Shown: positions 26,430-35,383, numbered from the stretch's first letter. The stretch: DNA of 64,000 nucleotides from Spirosoma aerolatum (GCF_002056795.1 NZ_CP020104.1:1623001-1687000), one strand, 5' to 3'. Translations and numbers: made by a program. Notes: generated by a model from the sequence alone, not told the origin.

Positions 26430-27080
26430 CTAAAATTTCTGTAGGTCATCGGATTCGAATATATGCTTGCCAGTTAACCCTTGCTGGGTTGTTTCCAGCA
26501 TGGCATTGGCTACTTTCAACGCGTCGATGCCTTTGTATTTTGCGGGAATGAGGGGGCCAAACAACCGCATAACTCCTGCGCCAATGCGTTCGCCCAATCG
26601 CGATTCGGACCGGTCGCCTAAGAGGAGTGAGGGCCGGAAAATAAGGAGGGCGGGAAAGTTCAGTGCCGTCAGGTCGCGTTCCACTTCTCCTTTGACCCGA
26701 TTGTAAAAGATTGAGGAGTCGGCCTTTGCTCCCAGGGCTGTAACAATAGCGAACTGGCTGGCTCCACTGGCTAAACTGAGTCGGGCAATATCGAGCGGAT
26801 ACTGATAATCTACTTTTCGGAACGCGTCTTTCGAACCTGCTTTTTTAATCGTTGTTCCCAGACAGCAAAAAACATCATCGGCCTGAGTCAATAAGCCATT
26901 TGGGTGATCGAAATCGAAAACGACTTCCTGTAAACGAGGGTGTTGCCAGTTTAACGACTTGCGAACCAGTACTTTAACGTTTGAATAGAAGGATGAGTCG
27001 ACCAGGCGGTGGGTAAGAAGATTGCCAATTAGACCGGTGGCGCCGATCACTAAAGCTGTTTTGGGGCTGGGCGTAGTCAT
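26430..27080 (-). CDS. NAD(P)-binding Rossmann-fold oxidoreductase (HTATIP2-like)
   Basis: A 216-residue atypical short-chain dehydrogenase. The nucleotide-binding motif is LVIGATGLIGNLLT near residue 10, followed by DDVFCCLGTTIKKAGSKDAF, a stretch typical of the HTATIP2/YwnB-like group, and FYNRVKGEVERDL with the Tyr-Lys pair. The C-terminal LLLGDRSESRLGERIG is also typical. Substrate unknown. Divergent from the gene at 27153. Confidence 0.85.
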   Translation of the reverse strand: MTTPSPKTALVIGATGLIGNLLTHRLVDSSFYSNVKVLVRKSLNWQHPRLQEVVFDFDHPNGLLTQADDVFCCLGTTIKKAGSKDAFRKVDYQYPLDIARLSLASGASQFAIVTALGAKADSSIFYNRVKGEVERDLTALNFPALLIFRPSLLLGDRSESRLGERIGAGVMRLFGPLIPAKYKGIDALKVANAMLETTQQGLTGKHIFESDDLQKF

Positions 27081-27152
27081 GGTAGAGAGGGTATTTTACT
27101 AAATTAGTGACTTTGATTCGTTAATAAGGTACAACTGCCTGAAATCTATTTT

Positions 27153-29621
27153 ATGTATCCAGCCTTTTCTCGTTCAATCATCCTGTTTGTTGGCCTAACG
27201 GCTTTGTCAATCTTTGCCTTTCGATGGGCCGACGATGAATTTAGTAAACGATTAATTGAGTTGTTTCGCGCCTATAATCGGGCTCGGCCTACGGAGAAAG
27301 TTTATATTCATACTGACCGGGACGCGTACCTGATCGGCGAGACCATCTGGCTGAAAGGGTATCTGGTCAATGGTACCACTCACGAGGCCGATACGGTGAG
27401 CCGTGTACTCTACGTTGATTTAGTTGATCCGATAGCCCGTCGGGTACGGCTTCGAACGCAACTTCGGGCTACCAATGGCTATGCACCAGGACAACTGTTT
27501 CTGCCCGATTCAATACCTGCCGGGAGCTACCAGCTACGTGGCTATACAGGTTTTATGCGGAATGAGCCCGAAGACTATTACTTCTACAAAACCTTAACGA
27601 TTCTCCGGGCCGATGGGTCCATTGCCACCCAGGCGAAAACGAATGCCGGGAAACCTGATGTGCAGTTTTTGCCCGAAGGTGGGCAACTGGTTGAGGATAT
27701 TGAAAGCCGAGTTGCCTTCAAAGCCGTTGATGCACAAGGGCGAAGCATCGCCATCGAAGGCTTTGTACTCGATGCAAAAAAAGATACGGTGATTGGATTT
27801 AACAGTACGCACCTGGGTATGGGTTACTTCACGTTCAAACCCGAAACGGGTCAAGTATACACGGCCTTTGTCAAGCTGGCCGATGGGCAAATGGCATCGT
27901 ATACGCTCCCAACAGCACACGCGCAGGGGGCCGTCATGCAGGTGGATAACCTGAGCAACAAAGACCAGCTCAAAGTGTATATACGCCACAATAAAACCAA
28001 CGCGGATCCTGCCAATGCCCTGACGCTCTTTGCGCAAACACGTGGTCAGACGATTCAGGTCGCTCGGATTCCCTTGGGTAAAAAAGGAACGCTTGTTCAG
28101 TTACCGAAAGCAGCGTTTCCTGAAGGTATCGCACAGTTGACGCTGTTTGATGAAACGCAGAAGCCCATTTGTGAACGCCTGGTTTTTAGCCCCCAAAACG
28201 ACCAGATTACGGTGGCCCTCACACCCAATAAGAAGTTGTATAAAAATCGGGAGAAAGTTGAACTGACCATCAATACCACTAATGCACAGGGGCAGCCTAT
28301 ACCGGCCAATCTGTCAATGGCGGCCATAGATGCCCGATTAGCCCCCGAAGCGGATTCAAATGGTAACACCATCATGTCGCACCTGCTGTTATCATCCGAT
28401 CTGACGGGAACGATTGAACAACCCGGCTACTATTTCGATCCACGCCATACGGATCGCTGGCAACACCTGGACTTACTGCTGATGACCCAGGGTTGGCGAC
28501 GGTTTGCCTGGAATGATGTGCTGTCGGGTACGATTCATCCTATGAAATACTCTGCCGAAGGTGGGCTATCCCTAACTGGTCAGGTGCTTCGCCCAAATCA
28601 GAAAGATGTTAGCGGGCCTGTAAATCTTACATTTATGCTCGTTAGACGCGACAGTACACGTGATTTCCTGGTTGGCGAAACCGACGGGACGGGGCGTTAT
28701 GGGGCCTATAATCTCGATTTTACGGATACTACAACCGTTATGATTCAGGGAATAAAAGGAAAGGCGAACCGTTCGGTGGCGATTACGCTCGATCAGTTAT
28801 TGACACCCAAAGTTACCCTGACCAAAGTGCCCTATAATCCACTGGAGTTTCGGCAGGATGAACTGGCGGAGTTTATCCGACGAACAAAAGAATACCTGCA
28901 AATTGAAGAGCAGATTCGCCGGAATGGCGAGGTACTCTTGCAGGCTGTAACGGTTAAAGCCAAGAAAGAGAAAGAGTTTGATTCGCGGGTGATTTATGGA
29001 ACGCCTGATGCTACCGTCAAATTCGATCCGATGAACACCTCGGGCCGAATGACCATTCTGGATGTGATTCAGGGGCGTGTTGCGGGCGTAAATGTGATAG
29101 GCTCTGGTTTTAACGCCCGCGTACAGATTCGGGGAGCGGCTAATTTCAATGGACCGGTCGATCCGCTTTTTGTGCTGGATGGTATGCCCATGGATTTACA
29201 GGCTATTATGGGTATCTCAGTGCAGGACGTTGATCGTGTCGATATTCTGAAAGGGGCGTCGGCAGCTATTTATGGCTCACGGGCTTCGGGTGGCGTAATT
29301 TCGATTCTGACCAAACGGGGAGCACCTAACTACGATTATACGAAAGATGTAACGCCTGGAACATTAATTGCCAAGCTACCTGGATACGCGCCTGTTCGGG
29401 AATTTTACGCCCCCCGCTACGATGTTCAGAAGCCAGAGCATGTTCGGCCCGACTACCGAACCACCTTGTTTTGGGCACCGATGATTCAAACCGATGCACA
29501 GGGCAAGGCAACGCTCACGTTTTTTACCTCCGATGCCAAAACAACTGTCCGTCTACGGGCAGAAGGTGCGACCGTCGATGGTAAACTGGGCGTAGGACGA
29601 GGGATTATAGTGGTGGAGTAA
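27153..29621 (+). CDS. Macroglobulin-domain protein with a TonB-receptor plug domain and no barrel
   Basis: An 822-residue envelope protein. An N-terminal hydrophobic segment (FSRSIILFVGLTALSIFAF) is followed by an alpha-2-macroglobulin-like MG2 domain: EKVYIHTDRDAYLIGETIWL KGYLVNG. More beta domains follow to about residue 560. At about 625-722 lies a complete TonB-dependent-receptor plug: MTILDVIQGRVAGVNVIG, VQIRGAANFNGPVDPLFVLDG, VDRVDILKGASAAIYGSRAS and GGVISILTKRG. The last 95 residues (RPDYRTTLFWAPMIQTDAQG, ATLTFFTSDAKTTVRLRAEG) resemble the end of macroglobulin-like proteins. There is no room for a 22-strand barrel, so it cannot be a transporter by itself. Such hybrids exist in Bacteroidota; role unknown. 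The gene is followed by a convergent-gene terminator. Confidence 0.82.
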   Translation: MYPAFSRSIILFVGLTALSIFAFRWADDEFSKRLIELFRAYNRARPTEKVYIHTDRDAYLIGETIWLKGYLVNGTTHEADTVSRVLYVDLVDPIARRVRLRTQLRATNGYAPGQLFLPDSIPAGSYQLRGYTGFMRNEPEDYYFYKTLTILRADGSIATQAKTNAGKPDVQFLPEGGQLVEDIESRVAFKAVDAQGRSIAIEGFVLDAKKDTVIGFNSTHLGMGYFTFKPETGQVYTAFVKLADGQMASYTLPTAHAQGAVMQVDNLSNKDQLKVYIRHNKTNADPANALTLFAQTRGQTIQVARIPLGKKGTLVQLPKAAFPEGIAQLTLFDETQKPICERLVFSPQNDQITVALTPNKKLYKNREKVELTINTTNAQGQPIPANLSMAAIDARLAPEADSNGNTIMSHLLLSSDLTGTIEQPGYYFDPRHTDRWQHLDLLLMTQGWRRFAWNDVLSGTIHPMKYSAEGGLSLTGQVLRPNQKDVSGPVNLTFMLVRRDSTRDFLVGETDGTGRYGAYNLDFTDTTTVMIQGIKGKANRSVAITLDQLLTPKVTLTKVPYNPLEFRQDELAEFIRRTKEYLQIEEQIRRNGEVLLQAVTVKAKKEKEFDSRVIYGTPDATVKFDPMNTSGRMTILDVIQGRVAGVNVIGSGFNARVQIRGAANFNGPVDPLFVLDGMPMDLQAIMGISVQDVDRVDILKGASAAIYGSRASGGVISILTKRGAPNYDYTKDVTPGTLIAKLPGYAPVREFYAPRYDVQKPEHVRPDYRTTLFWAPMIQTDAQGKATLTFFTSDAKTTVRLRAEGATVDGKLGVGRGIIVVE

Positions 29622-29631
29622 GCTATAGTCG

Positions 29632-29687
29632 GTTTTCTGTGCTTCCGACGAAGCCGATAGCCCTGCTTCGTCGGAAGCACAGAAAAC
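29632..29687. terminator. Long bidirectional hairpin between convergent genes
   Basis: Perfect 23-bp arms (29632-29654 and 29665-29687) with a 10-base loop, 10 bases after the plug-protein stop and 7 bases before the stop of the minus-strand M20 gene. The place fits a shared terminator, although the arms are twice the usual length. Confidence 0.8.
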
Positions 29688-29694
29688 GATTCAC

Positions 29695-31362
29695 CTATTT
29701 TCCTGCATTTTTCTTTTCTAATGCCGCCCGTTGATCGTCGCGGAGGGTTGGGTATTTGATGCCCAGTTGCTCGAGGTAGCTTTTATACTTTGAAGGATCG
29801 TAGTAGAATTTCTCCAGCTTTGGCTTGAATTCGGCCATAATTTTCTTGTTCAGGTAAATGGCTGGAATCTCTTTCGACGAAATCAGGGATTCGTATTTAG
29901 TCTCTTTCGTTTGTTCGTCGGTGTAGTAGGTTTTTGTCTGCTGAATGAGTTCGGGTTTAAGGAGCATATCCAGAAGCGTCATCGCTTCTACTTTAGCGCC
30001 AGCCACTACACCCTTGTGTGCAATCGGTGTTGCCATCGAAATGGCATTCGACCAGTGGTGGCCGGGTAAGCCCGGAATATTGGATGGATAGACCAGCACA
30101 ACCGTAGGGACCGACCACGAAATGTCGGAAATATCGTCGGAACCGCCGGTCAGGGGCACCATATTTTGTCCGCCCATCATTACAGTTGGCGCACTGGCGA
30201 TGGGTGTTCCCAGTGTATCCAGCTTGGTGTCGAGACCCGCCAGATTAGGTGATTGTAGTTCTTTTTGGGTTGCTTTCGCCAATATCTGATCTTCGGACGA
30301 CCAGGTCGGTAAGCCAATCCGCTTGATATTCTGGTACATATCGATAGCGATGGGCTTGTTGAAATGACCCGGCCAGGCCGAACCCAGAATCTCATAGGTG
30401 AACTTAGTATCGGTCATCAACGCGGCTCCTTCGGCCATTTTAATGCCTTTGTCGAACAGGGTTTTGATTTTGGGATAGGAGCGTTCGCGGAAATAATACC
30501 AGACCGATGCTTTAGAGGGAACTACATTAGGTTGGTCGCCACCATCCGAAACCACATAATGTGAGCGTTGGGTTAGTTCGAGATGCTCGCGACGGAAGTT
30601 CCAGCCGATGTTCATCAACTCAACGGCATCGAGTGCACTCCGGCCACGCCAGGGAGCACCTGCTGCATGCGCTGCCTGCCCTTCAAACGAAAACTTCACC
30701 GAAACCATACCATTGTAGCCAATGTCGCCCCAGGCTACGCTTAGGTTGTCGCCTACGTGGGTAAAAATACAGGCGTCGACATCTTTGAAATAGCCATCGC
30801 GGACGTAGAACGCCTTGGCCCCCAGTAACTCTTCGGCTATGCCCGGCCAGAGCATAAGCGTGCCCGATAGCTTATTCTTTTCCATCAGTTGCTTCACTGT
30901 CAGTGCAGCTACAATATTTAGGGCCTGGCCAGAATTATGCCCTTCACCATGGCCAGGAGCTCCTTCCACAATTGGGTCTTTATAGGCAACGCCGGGTTTC
31001 TGGCTGGCTTTGGGGATGCAGTCGACATCGGAGCCAATAGCAATAACGGGTTTGCCTGAGCCCCAGGTAGCAATCCAGGCCGTGGGCATACCCGCGATTC
31101 CTTTCTGAATAGTAAACCCTTCTTTTTCGAGGATGCCGGTTAGATACGTAAACGATTCTTCTTCCTGAAAACCCAGCTCGGCAAAACTGAATAGCATGTC
31201 GTTGATTTGCTGGGCTTGGTCTTTACGTTGCTCAATAGCCTTTATAGCTTCCTGTTTAAGCGACTCCAGCTTGTTATCGGCCGCTTTTTGGCCTTTCCCC
31301 TGGGCCCACAGCAGGCCTGGCATCAGAAAAACGGCTAGTAGTGTTTTTATGAAGAGATTCAT
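29695..31362 (-). CDS. Secreted M20-family amidohydrolase (AbgB-like)
   Basis: A 555-residue metallohydrolase with a signal peptide (MNLFIKTLLAVFLMPGLLWAQ). Metal-binding and catalytic stretches typical of the M20D/AbgB group are visible: GSDVDCIPKASQKPGVAYKD, GAPGHGEGHNSGQALNIVAA, WPGIAEELLGAKAFYVRDGY, FEGQAAHAAGAPWRGRSALD and GGSDDISDISWSVPT. The dimerisation (lid) domain lies between the two halves. Relatives cleave N-acyl or p-aminobenzoyl-glutamate bonds. The periplasmic location suggests a peptide- or conjugate-scavenging role, which is inferred. Confidence 0.9.
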   Translation of the reverse strand: MNLFIKTLLAVFLMPGLLWAQGKGQKAADNKLESLKQEAIKAIEQRKDQAQQINDMLFSFAELGFQEEESFTYLTGILEKEGFTIQKGIAGMPTAWIATWGSGKPVIAIGSDVDCIPKASQKPGVAYKDPIVEGAPGHGEGHNSGQALNIVAALTVKQLMEKNKLSGTLMLWPGIAEELLGAKAFYVRDGYFKDVDACIFTHVGDNLSVAWGDIGYNGMVSVKFSFEGQAAHAAGAPWRGRSALDAVELMNIGWNFRREHLELTQRSHYVVSDGGDQPNVVPSKASVWYYFRERSYPKIKTLFDKGIKMAEGAALMTDTKFTYEILGSAWPGHFNKPIAIDMYQNIKRIGLPTWSSEDQILAKATQKELQSPNLAGLDTKLDTLGTPIASAPTVMMGGQNMVPLTGGSDDISDISWSVPTVVLVYPSNIPGLPGHHWSNAISMATPIAHKGVVAGAKVEAMTLLDMLLKPELIQQTKTYYTDEQTKETKYESLISSKEIPAIYLNKKIMAEFKPKLEKFYYDPSKYKSYLEQLGIKYPTLRDDQRAALEKKNAGK

Positions 31363-31382
31363 ATGAGTTAAGAAAATATATT

Positions 31383-31664
31383 TTGATGATTGGTTGTATT
31401 GCCTATAAATATATGGTAGAATTAGAATTTTTCGTAATGGCGATGCTTGCGGAAATTAATATTTCCAAGCACACTTTTTTTACCTATGATGTTACTTTGG
31501 TAAAAAAGACAAAACAGTCTGTTGTGTATGTTGACGCGGACTTTGAAAACCTATCGTATTCTTCTTACGCCTTCAAAAAGCAATTTGGCTATAGCCCAAA
31601 CAGCCTCCAAGAATCCTCAGTTGTGGGATGTATCTTTTTTTTACGTGGCGGAGTAATTACATAA
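31383..31664 (+). pseudogene. Remnant of an AraC-type DNA-binding domain
   Basis: A 93-codon frame in an otherwise empty 400-base gap. Residues 22-76 read LAEINISKHTFFTY..., then FENLSYSSYAFKKQFGYSP, which match the first recognition helix and the end of the second helix-turn-helix of AraC-family regulators. A complete domain has about 78 residues between these points; here there are about 55, so some 20 residues are missing from the middle and the two helices cannot fold normally. No upstream part of an AraC protein is present. It is therefore best read as a gene relic. The N-terminal residues and the tail after SLQ have no relatives I recognise. Confidence 0.6.
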
Positions 31665-31710
31665 GTATGATTTTTTATAAAAGCGTTTCTGGTATAACAA
31701 GGTAACATAG

Positions 31711-31755
31711 AAACGGCCTTCGGCTGTCCAATAGACAGGAAGCCGAAGGCCGTTT
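31711..31755. terminator. Hairpin after the Gfo/Idh/MocA oxidoreductase gene
   Basis: 15-bp perfect arms (31711-31725 and 31741-31755), GC-rich, ending 19 bases past the stop of the minus-strand oxidoreductase. T-rich sequence flanks the right arm. Likely its terminator. Confidence 0.75.
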
Positions 31756-31773
31756 TCTGATAATTAATTGCGA

Positions 31774-33216
31774 TTAAGCCGCCCCGTTGATCTTCATGTT
31801 GATCGGGTCCCAGCTAACGATTTTCTTCTGGTAGTAACTCATGTTACCACACTGGGTCGGTCCGCAGGCGCGTAAGCCAAAGGTGGCATCTTCTACGTTC
31901 GGAGCGCCCGTTCGGATCGAGTTGAAGAAATTGACAAAGTGCTCATAGCGGTCACCCTTATACTCTTTTGGGAACGAATATTTAAATTCCTTCGGGCCAA
32001 CCAGTTCGGGTTTCTGCGGATACAGTTTGTTGTATTCAGCGATATACAGCTCTTTCTGGTCTTTCGGGAAATTGTCGATCGACATACCCGGTTCTTTGGG
32101 AAATTTGTTCCGGTGAACTGTCAGGCTATCAAAACCCAGCGACAGGTCGCCTTCAGTACCGACCAGTCGAACCAGGTAATTACCACCACCACCATCTTCG
32201 AAATTTGAACGGGTAGTCAGGTTAAACTCGGGGTGCTCGGCTGTTTTGGGGTAGTCGTAGATACTTAGTTGAATATCCGGCACGTCGCGGCCATCTTTCC
32301 AGTAGCGTGTACCACCCGTAGAGTATACCCGCGTAGGTCCTTTGGAGCCGGTGATGCAGTGGAGCGAGGTCAGCAGGTGGACGTACAAATCACCGGCAAT
32401 ACCCGTACCATAATCGATATAATTTCGCCAGCGGAAAAAGCGGAGTGGGTCCCAGGGGCGTTTAGGCGCACTACCCAGATAGGTATCCCAGTCGACCGTT
32501 TGGGGAGACGCATCGGGCGGAATCGAGTATTGCCAGGCTCCCTGTGCGCTGTGGCGGTCGTAAATGGCTTCAACAAACACGAGTTCACCAATGTCGCCCG
32601 CTTTCAGCAGCTCACGTGCTTTGGCAATGAGTAGCGAACTGGCAAACTGACTCCCCACCTGAAATACTTTGCCCGTTTCTTTCGCTACTTTGATCAGCGT
32701 ATGCCCATCTTCAAACTTCTGGACCATTGGCTTTTCGCAATATACATGCTTGCCTTTCCGCATAGCATCCGACGAGATTTTTTCGTGCCAGTGGTCGGTG
32801 GTACCATTGATAATAGCGTCTACATCGGTGCGTTCCAGAATCTGACGGTAATCTTTGGTTACGGCAAGGTTTTCACCCCATAACTCTTTGGCCCGACGTA
32901 AGCGGCCGTCGTAGAGGTCGCAGGCGGCTACCATTTCAACACCATTGACCATGAGCGCCGTTTGGGTGTCGCCCATACCCATACCACCTGTACCGATGAG
33001 GGCGATGCGTACTTTGTCATTGGCGGCTGTGCTGCTGTGGCTTCGCACCAGGTTTAGGTACTGGGGTGCCGCAATGGCATTGGATGAGGTGGTTTCGGCC
33101 AGGGCGGCTGGGGCCGCAGCAGCGGCTGTACCGGCCAAACCCAGTGTTTTCAGAAACGACCGTCGTGACGATTGAGCACCGTTGTCCGACGAAGTCGCCT
33201 GTTTGTTATTTTTCAT
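31774..33216 (-). CDS. Tat-exported Gfo/Idh/MocA family oxidoreductase
   Basis: A 480-residue NAD(P)-dependent oxidoreductase. A Tat signal peptide is clear: SSRRSFLKTLGLAGTAAAAA (RRSFLK), so the folded protein goes to the periplasm. The Rossmann domain has VRIALIGTGGMGMGDTQTAL, then DAIINGTTDHWHEKI and KHVYCEKPM, the family signature with its Lys. The C-terminal domain has the VGSQFASSLLI and DTYLGSAPKRPWDPLRFFRW stretches typical of the Bacteroidota/Planctomycete group that act on sugars or glycans. A bound cofactor carried through Tat is a known feature of these. Substrate unknown. Confidence 0.92.
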   Translation of the reverse strand: MKNNKQATSSDNGAQSSRRSFLKTLGLAGTAAAAAPAALAETTSSNAIAAPQYLNLVRSHSSTAANDKVRIALIGTGGMGMGDTQTALMVNGVEMVAACDLYDGRLRRAKELWGENLAVTKDYRQILERTDVDAIINGTTDHWHEKISSDAMRKGKHVYCEKPMVQKFEDGHTLIKVAKETGKVFQVGSQFASSLLIAKARELLKAGDIGELVFVEAIYDRHSAQGAWQYSIPPDASPQTVDWDTYLGSAPKRPWDPLRFFRWRNYIDYGTGIAGDLYVHLLTSLHCITGSKGPTRVYSTGGTRYWKDGRDVPDIQLSIYDYPKTAEHPEFNLTTRSNFEDGGGGNYLVRLVGTEGDLSLGFDSLTVHRNKFPKEPGMSIDNFPKDQKELYIAEYNKLYPQKPELVGPKEFKYSFPKEYKGDRYEHFVNFFNSIRTGAPNVEDATFGLRACGPTQCGNMSYYQKKIVSWDPINMKINGAA

Positions 33217-33291
33217 GTACGATTAAGATAGGGGAATTTAAATTTTTTTAAAAATAAGCGAAGTTTAAAGAAGCGGCAAGTAGTTTCATCG

Positions 33292-33735
33292 TTAATGACC
33301 GTTGCCTACTCGCCAGCCTGCAAATGGTTTTACGGTGCCACATGTTGGTGTACCGTCTTTATTAGTGCCTACTACAAGTGTTTCCAGCAACTGCTTGGGA
33401 TGCATGGAAACTTGCTCAATGAGGGGCCAGGTAATCGTTAAAGGGATTTTCAGGCGTCGGCTCCATACCGAATCGGCTTGACCAGCAGCGGTGCCAATGT
33501 CCAGATACACAAAACGACTGCTTGGAGGGCCTTGTACGAAGTGGCCGAGTAAGGTAGGCGCTGGATCGGTAACGGCATCGCCTTTAACACGTACGGTAAA
33601 CGAGAATACCAAATCCTGAGTAGTTGATCGTTGCGTCTGGATGGTCTCATATGTATGACCGCTGCCTTGCTGTAAGCCAAAATCGATACCCGCCGGAGGG
33701 TTTACTAAAACGATACGTAGTTGTAATTCATGCAT
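33292..33735 (-). CDS. DUF5990-like protein
   Basis: A 147-residue cytoplasmic protein. HELQLRIVLVNPPAGIDFGL Q at the start and GPPSSRFVYLDIGTAAGQAD in the middle match what I remember of DUF5990 (PAGVDFGLQ). It has no signal peptide or membrane helix. Function unknown. Its start lies 4 bases after the stop of the DUF1801-like gene, so the two are probably one operon. Confidence 0.72.
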   Translation of the reverse strand: MHELQLRIVLVNPPAGIDFGLQQGSGHTYETIQTQRSTTQDLVFSFTVRVKGDAVTDPAPTLLGHFVQGPPSSRFVYLDIGTAAGQADSVWSRRLKIPLTITWPLIEQVSMHPKQLLETLVVGTNKDGTPTCGTVKPFAGWRVGNGH

Positions 33736-33739
33736 TCGT

Positions 33740-34135
33740 TTATCGTTTTTTAGCCTGTTGTTTTAGCAATTTCTGCTCCTGATTTTTCTGAACACCGTAT
33801 CGAACAATCTCGGTGAGCAGGTCGGCCGGAATAGGGGCATCGAGCGGAATATGAATAGCCGATTTGGTCATGGTGTAGGCGCTGAGCCGATCGCTGAACT
33901 CCTTCAAAATAGCCGGTACTACATAGATGCCATAATGGTGTTTGGCAGCCGCAAACCAGATCAGTTTACCGTCCGATCGATAACCGGGCATCTGGTAGCT
34001 GATCAGCTCTTCCGCATCCGGAGCGGCCTGCCGGATAATTTGTCGAATTTGTTGCAAGGTCGCATGGGTCGATTCAGGTTGTGCCGCAATGTACTCGTCG
34101 ACTGTAGTGAATTGAGATTTGATAGATTGGTCCAT
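33740..34135 (-). CDS. DUF1801 (YdhG-like) protein
   Basis: A 131-residue protein starting at the ATG at 34133-34135; a longer frame adds 11 residues that do not look like the family. It shows VDEYIAAQPESTHATLQQIR, DAEELISYQMPGYRSDGKLI, AAKHHYGIYV and the TMTKSAIHIPLDAPIPADLL, all typical of DUF1801, whose best-studied members are frataxin-like (YdhG). The role in iron-sulfur handling is known only for some relatives. It is divergent from the SMP-30-like gene. Confidence 0.85.
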   Translation of the reverse strand: MDQSIKSQFTTVDEYIAAQPESTHATLQQIRQIIRQAAPDAEELISYQMPGYRSDGKLIWFAAAKHHYGIYVVPAILKEFSDRLSAYTMTKSAIHIPLDAPIPADLLTEIVRYGVQKNQEQKLLKQQAKKR

Positions 34136-34235
34136 TAGTATAGTTTGTAAGAACATTATAAGCAGCATCTTACACGCTTTTCCTCATTCGATACCGAAGC
34201 TTCTTGGTACATTGATCCAAATCCTGACATTCCTT

Positions 34236-35276
34236 ATGAAAAGAACTGTTTTATTGGTAGTAAGCTGGTGGGCGGGTCTTGGCCTCACTATGGCTCAAAA
34301 TGCACCCTTTCCAACCATTGGACAGATTATTAAAACTGACCCGCGACTGGATAAACTGATTCCGGCAGAAGCAAAAATAGACGTACTGGCCAGCGGATTC
34401 GTCTGGACTGAAGGGCCTATCTGGGTGAAAAATGAAGCCTTTTTGCTTTTTTCGGACGTTCCCCAGAATACCATTTACAAATGGACAGACAAGGAAGGGG
34501 TTACGCCATTCATGAAACCGTCGGGTTATACGGGGGTAGCTCCCTATGGCGATGAACCAGGCTCCAATGGCCTGACTATCGACAAACAGGGGCGTCTGAT
34601 TTTCTGTGAACATGGTGACCGACGTGTAACGGCCATGCCCCTAAACAGTCCGGGAGGGAAACGCACTCTGGCTGATAATTACAATGGTAAGCGTTTCAAT
34701 AGTCCGAACGATGTAGTGGCTCACTCCAATGGTAGCTATTATTTCACCGACCCACCGTATGGGATGCCTAAAAAAGAAAAAGACCCTACCCGCGAAACGG
34801 ATGGCTTCGGTGTGTACCGAATCGCACCGGAGCGGGCAGGTGTACCGGGGCAGGTTTCCATCGTTGTGAGCGATTTGAGCCGCCCCAATGGGATAGCCCT
34901 TTCGCCCGATGAGAAAATTCTGTATGTGGCTCAATCGGACCCCATGCGCCCGCTCGTGATGGCGTACCCAATACAGACCGATGGATCGGTTGGAAAAGGC
35001 CGGATGGTGTTCGGACCCGAACAAATGAAGAAGCAGGGACTGGAAGGAGGCTTCGATGGCATGAAAGTCGACCGCGATGGCAACCTATGGGTAACGGGGG
35101 GCAAAGGCGTACTGGTGATGGCACCCACCCAGGGGAGTGGCCCGTATGATTTGCTGGGCCACATAAAAGTAGGGGCCGATACTGCCAACTGTGCCTGGGG
35201 CGACGATGGCACGACACTGTATATCACGGCCGATATGTACCTCTGCCGGATTCGCACCTTTGCCAAGGGATGGTAG
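34236..35276 (+). CDS. SMP-30/gluconolactonase-family secreted hydrolase
   Basis: A 346-residue protein starting at the ATG at 34236, which gives a signal peptide (MKRTVLLVVSWWAGLGLTMAQ); the frame upstream is open but overlaps the divergent gene. Six-bladed beta-propeller motifs: LASGFVWTEGPIWVKNEAFL, FSDVPQNTIYKW, GSNGLTIDKQGRLIFCEHGD, KRFNSPNDVVAHSNGSYYFT DPPYGM and GFDGMKVDRDGNLWVTGGKG, with the Glu, Asn and Asp metal ligands of the SMP-30 family. Relatives are lactonases acting on sugar lactones in the periplasm. The stop codon TAG shares its last G with the long inverted repeat that follows. Confidence 0.9.
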   Translation: MKRTVLLVVSWWAGLGLTMAQNAPFPTIGQIIKTDPRLDKLIPAEAKIDVLASGFVWTEGPIWVKNEAFLLFSDVPQNTIYKWTDKEGVTPFMKPSGYTGVAPYGDEPGSNGLTIDKQGRLIFCEHGDRRVTAMPLNSPGGKRTLADNYNGKRFNSPNDVVAHSNGSYYFTDPPYGMPKKEKDPTRETDGFGVYRIAPERAGVPGQVSIVVSDLSRPNGIALSPDEKILYVAQSDPMRPLVMAYPIQTDGSVGKGRMVFGPEQMKKQGLEGGFDGMKVDRDGNLWVTGGKGVLVMAPTQGSGPYDLLGHIKVGADTANCAWGDDGTTLYITADMYLCRIRTFAKGW

Positions 35277-35372
35277 AATTAATGGATAATGAATAATGTA
35301 AAATGGATAATGGTGCTGACTTTGCTATACAGCTTCATTATCCATTTTACATTATTCATTATCCATTAATTC
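35276..35372. repeat. Perfect 37-bp inverted repeat between the SMP-30 gene and mrdA
   Basis: Arms 35276-35312 and 35336-35372 are exact complements with a 23-base loop. The arms are AT-rich and built of near-repeated words such as AATGGATAATG and GAATAATGTA. The left arm starts on the last base of the SMP-30 stop codon and the right arm ends 3 bases before a -7-like box (TAACTTTG) for mrdA. Both flanking genes are on the plus strand. Confidence 0.93.
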
Positions 35373-35375
35373 AGC

Positions 35376-35383
35376 TAACTTTG
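35376..35383 (+). promoter_or_regulatory. Candidate -7 promoter box for mrdA-rodA
   Basis: TAACTTTG fits TAnnTTTG and is 38 bases before the mrdA ATG. The -33 position falls inside the right arm of the inverted repeat and has no TTTG, so repeat and promoter may interfere. Confidence 0.4.

Larger units (their letters stand above)
31363..31773. other. 411-base gap holding an AraC relic and a terminator
   Basis: Between the M20 gene and the Gfo/Idh/MocA gene there is no complete gene. It contains the AraC helix-turn-helix relic (31383-31664) and the hairpin at 31711-31755. Both neighbours run on the minus strand. Confidence 0.6.
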
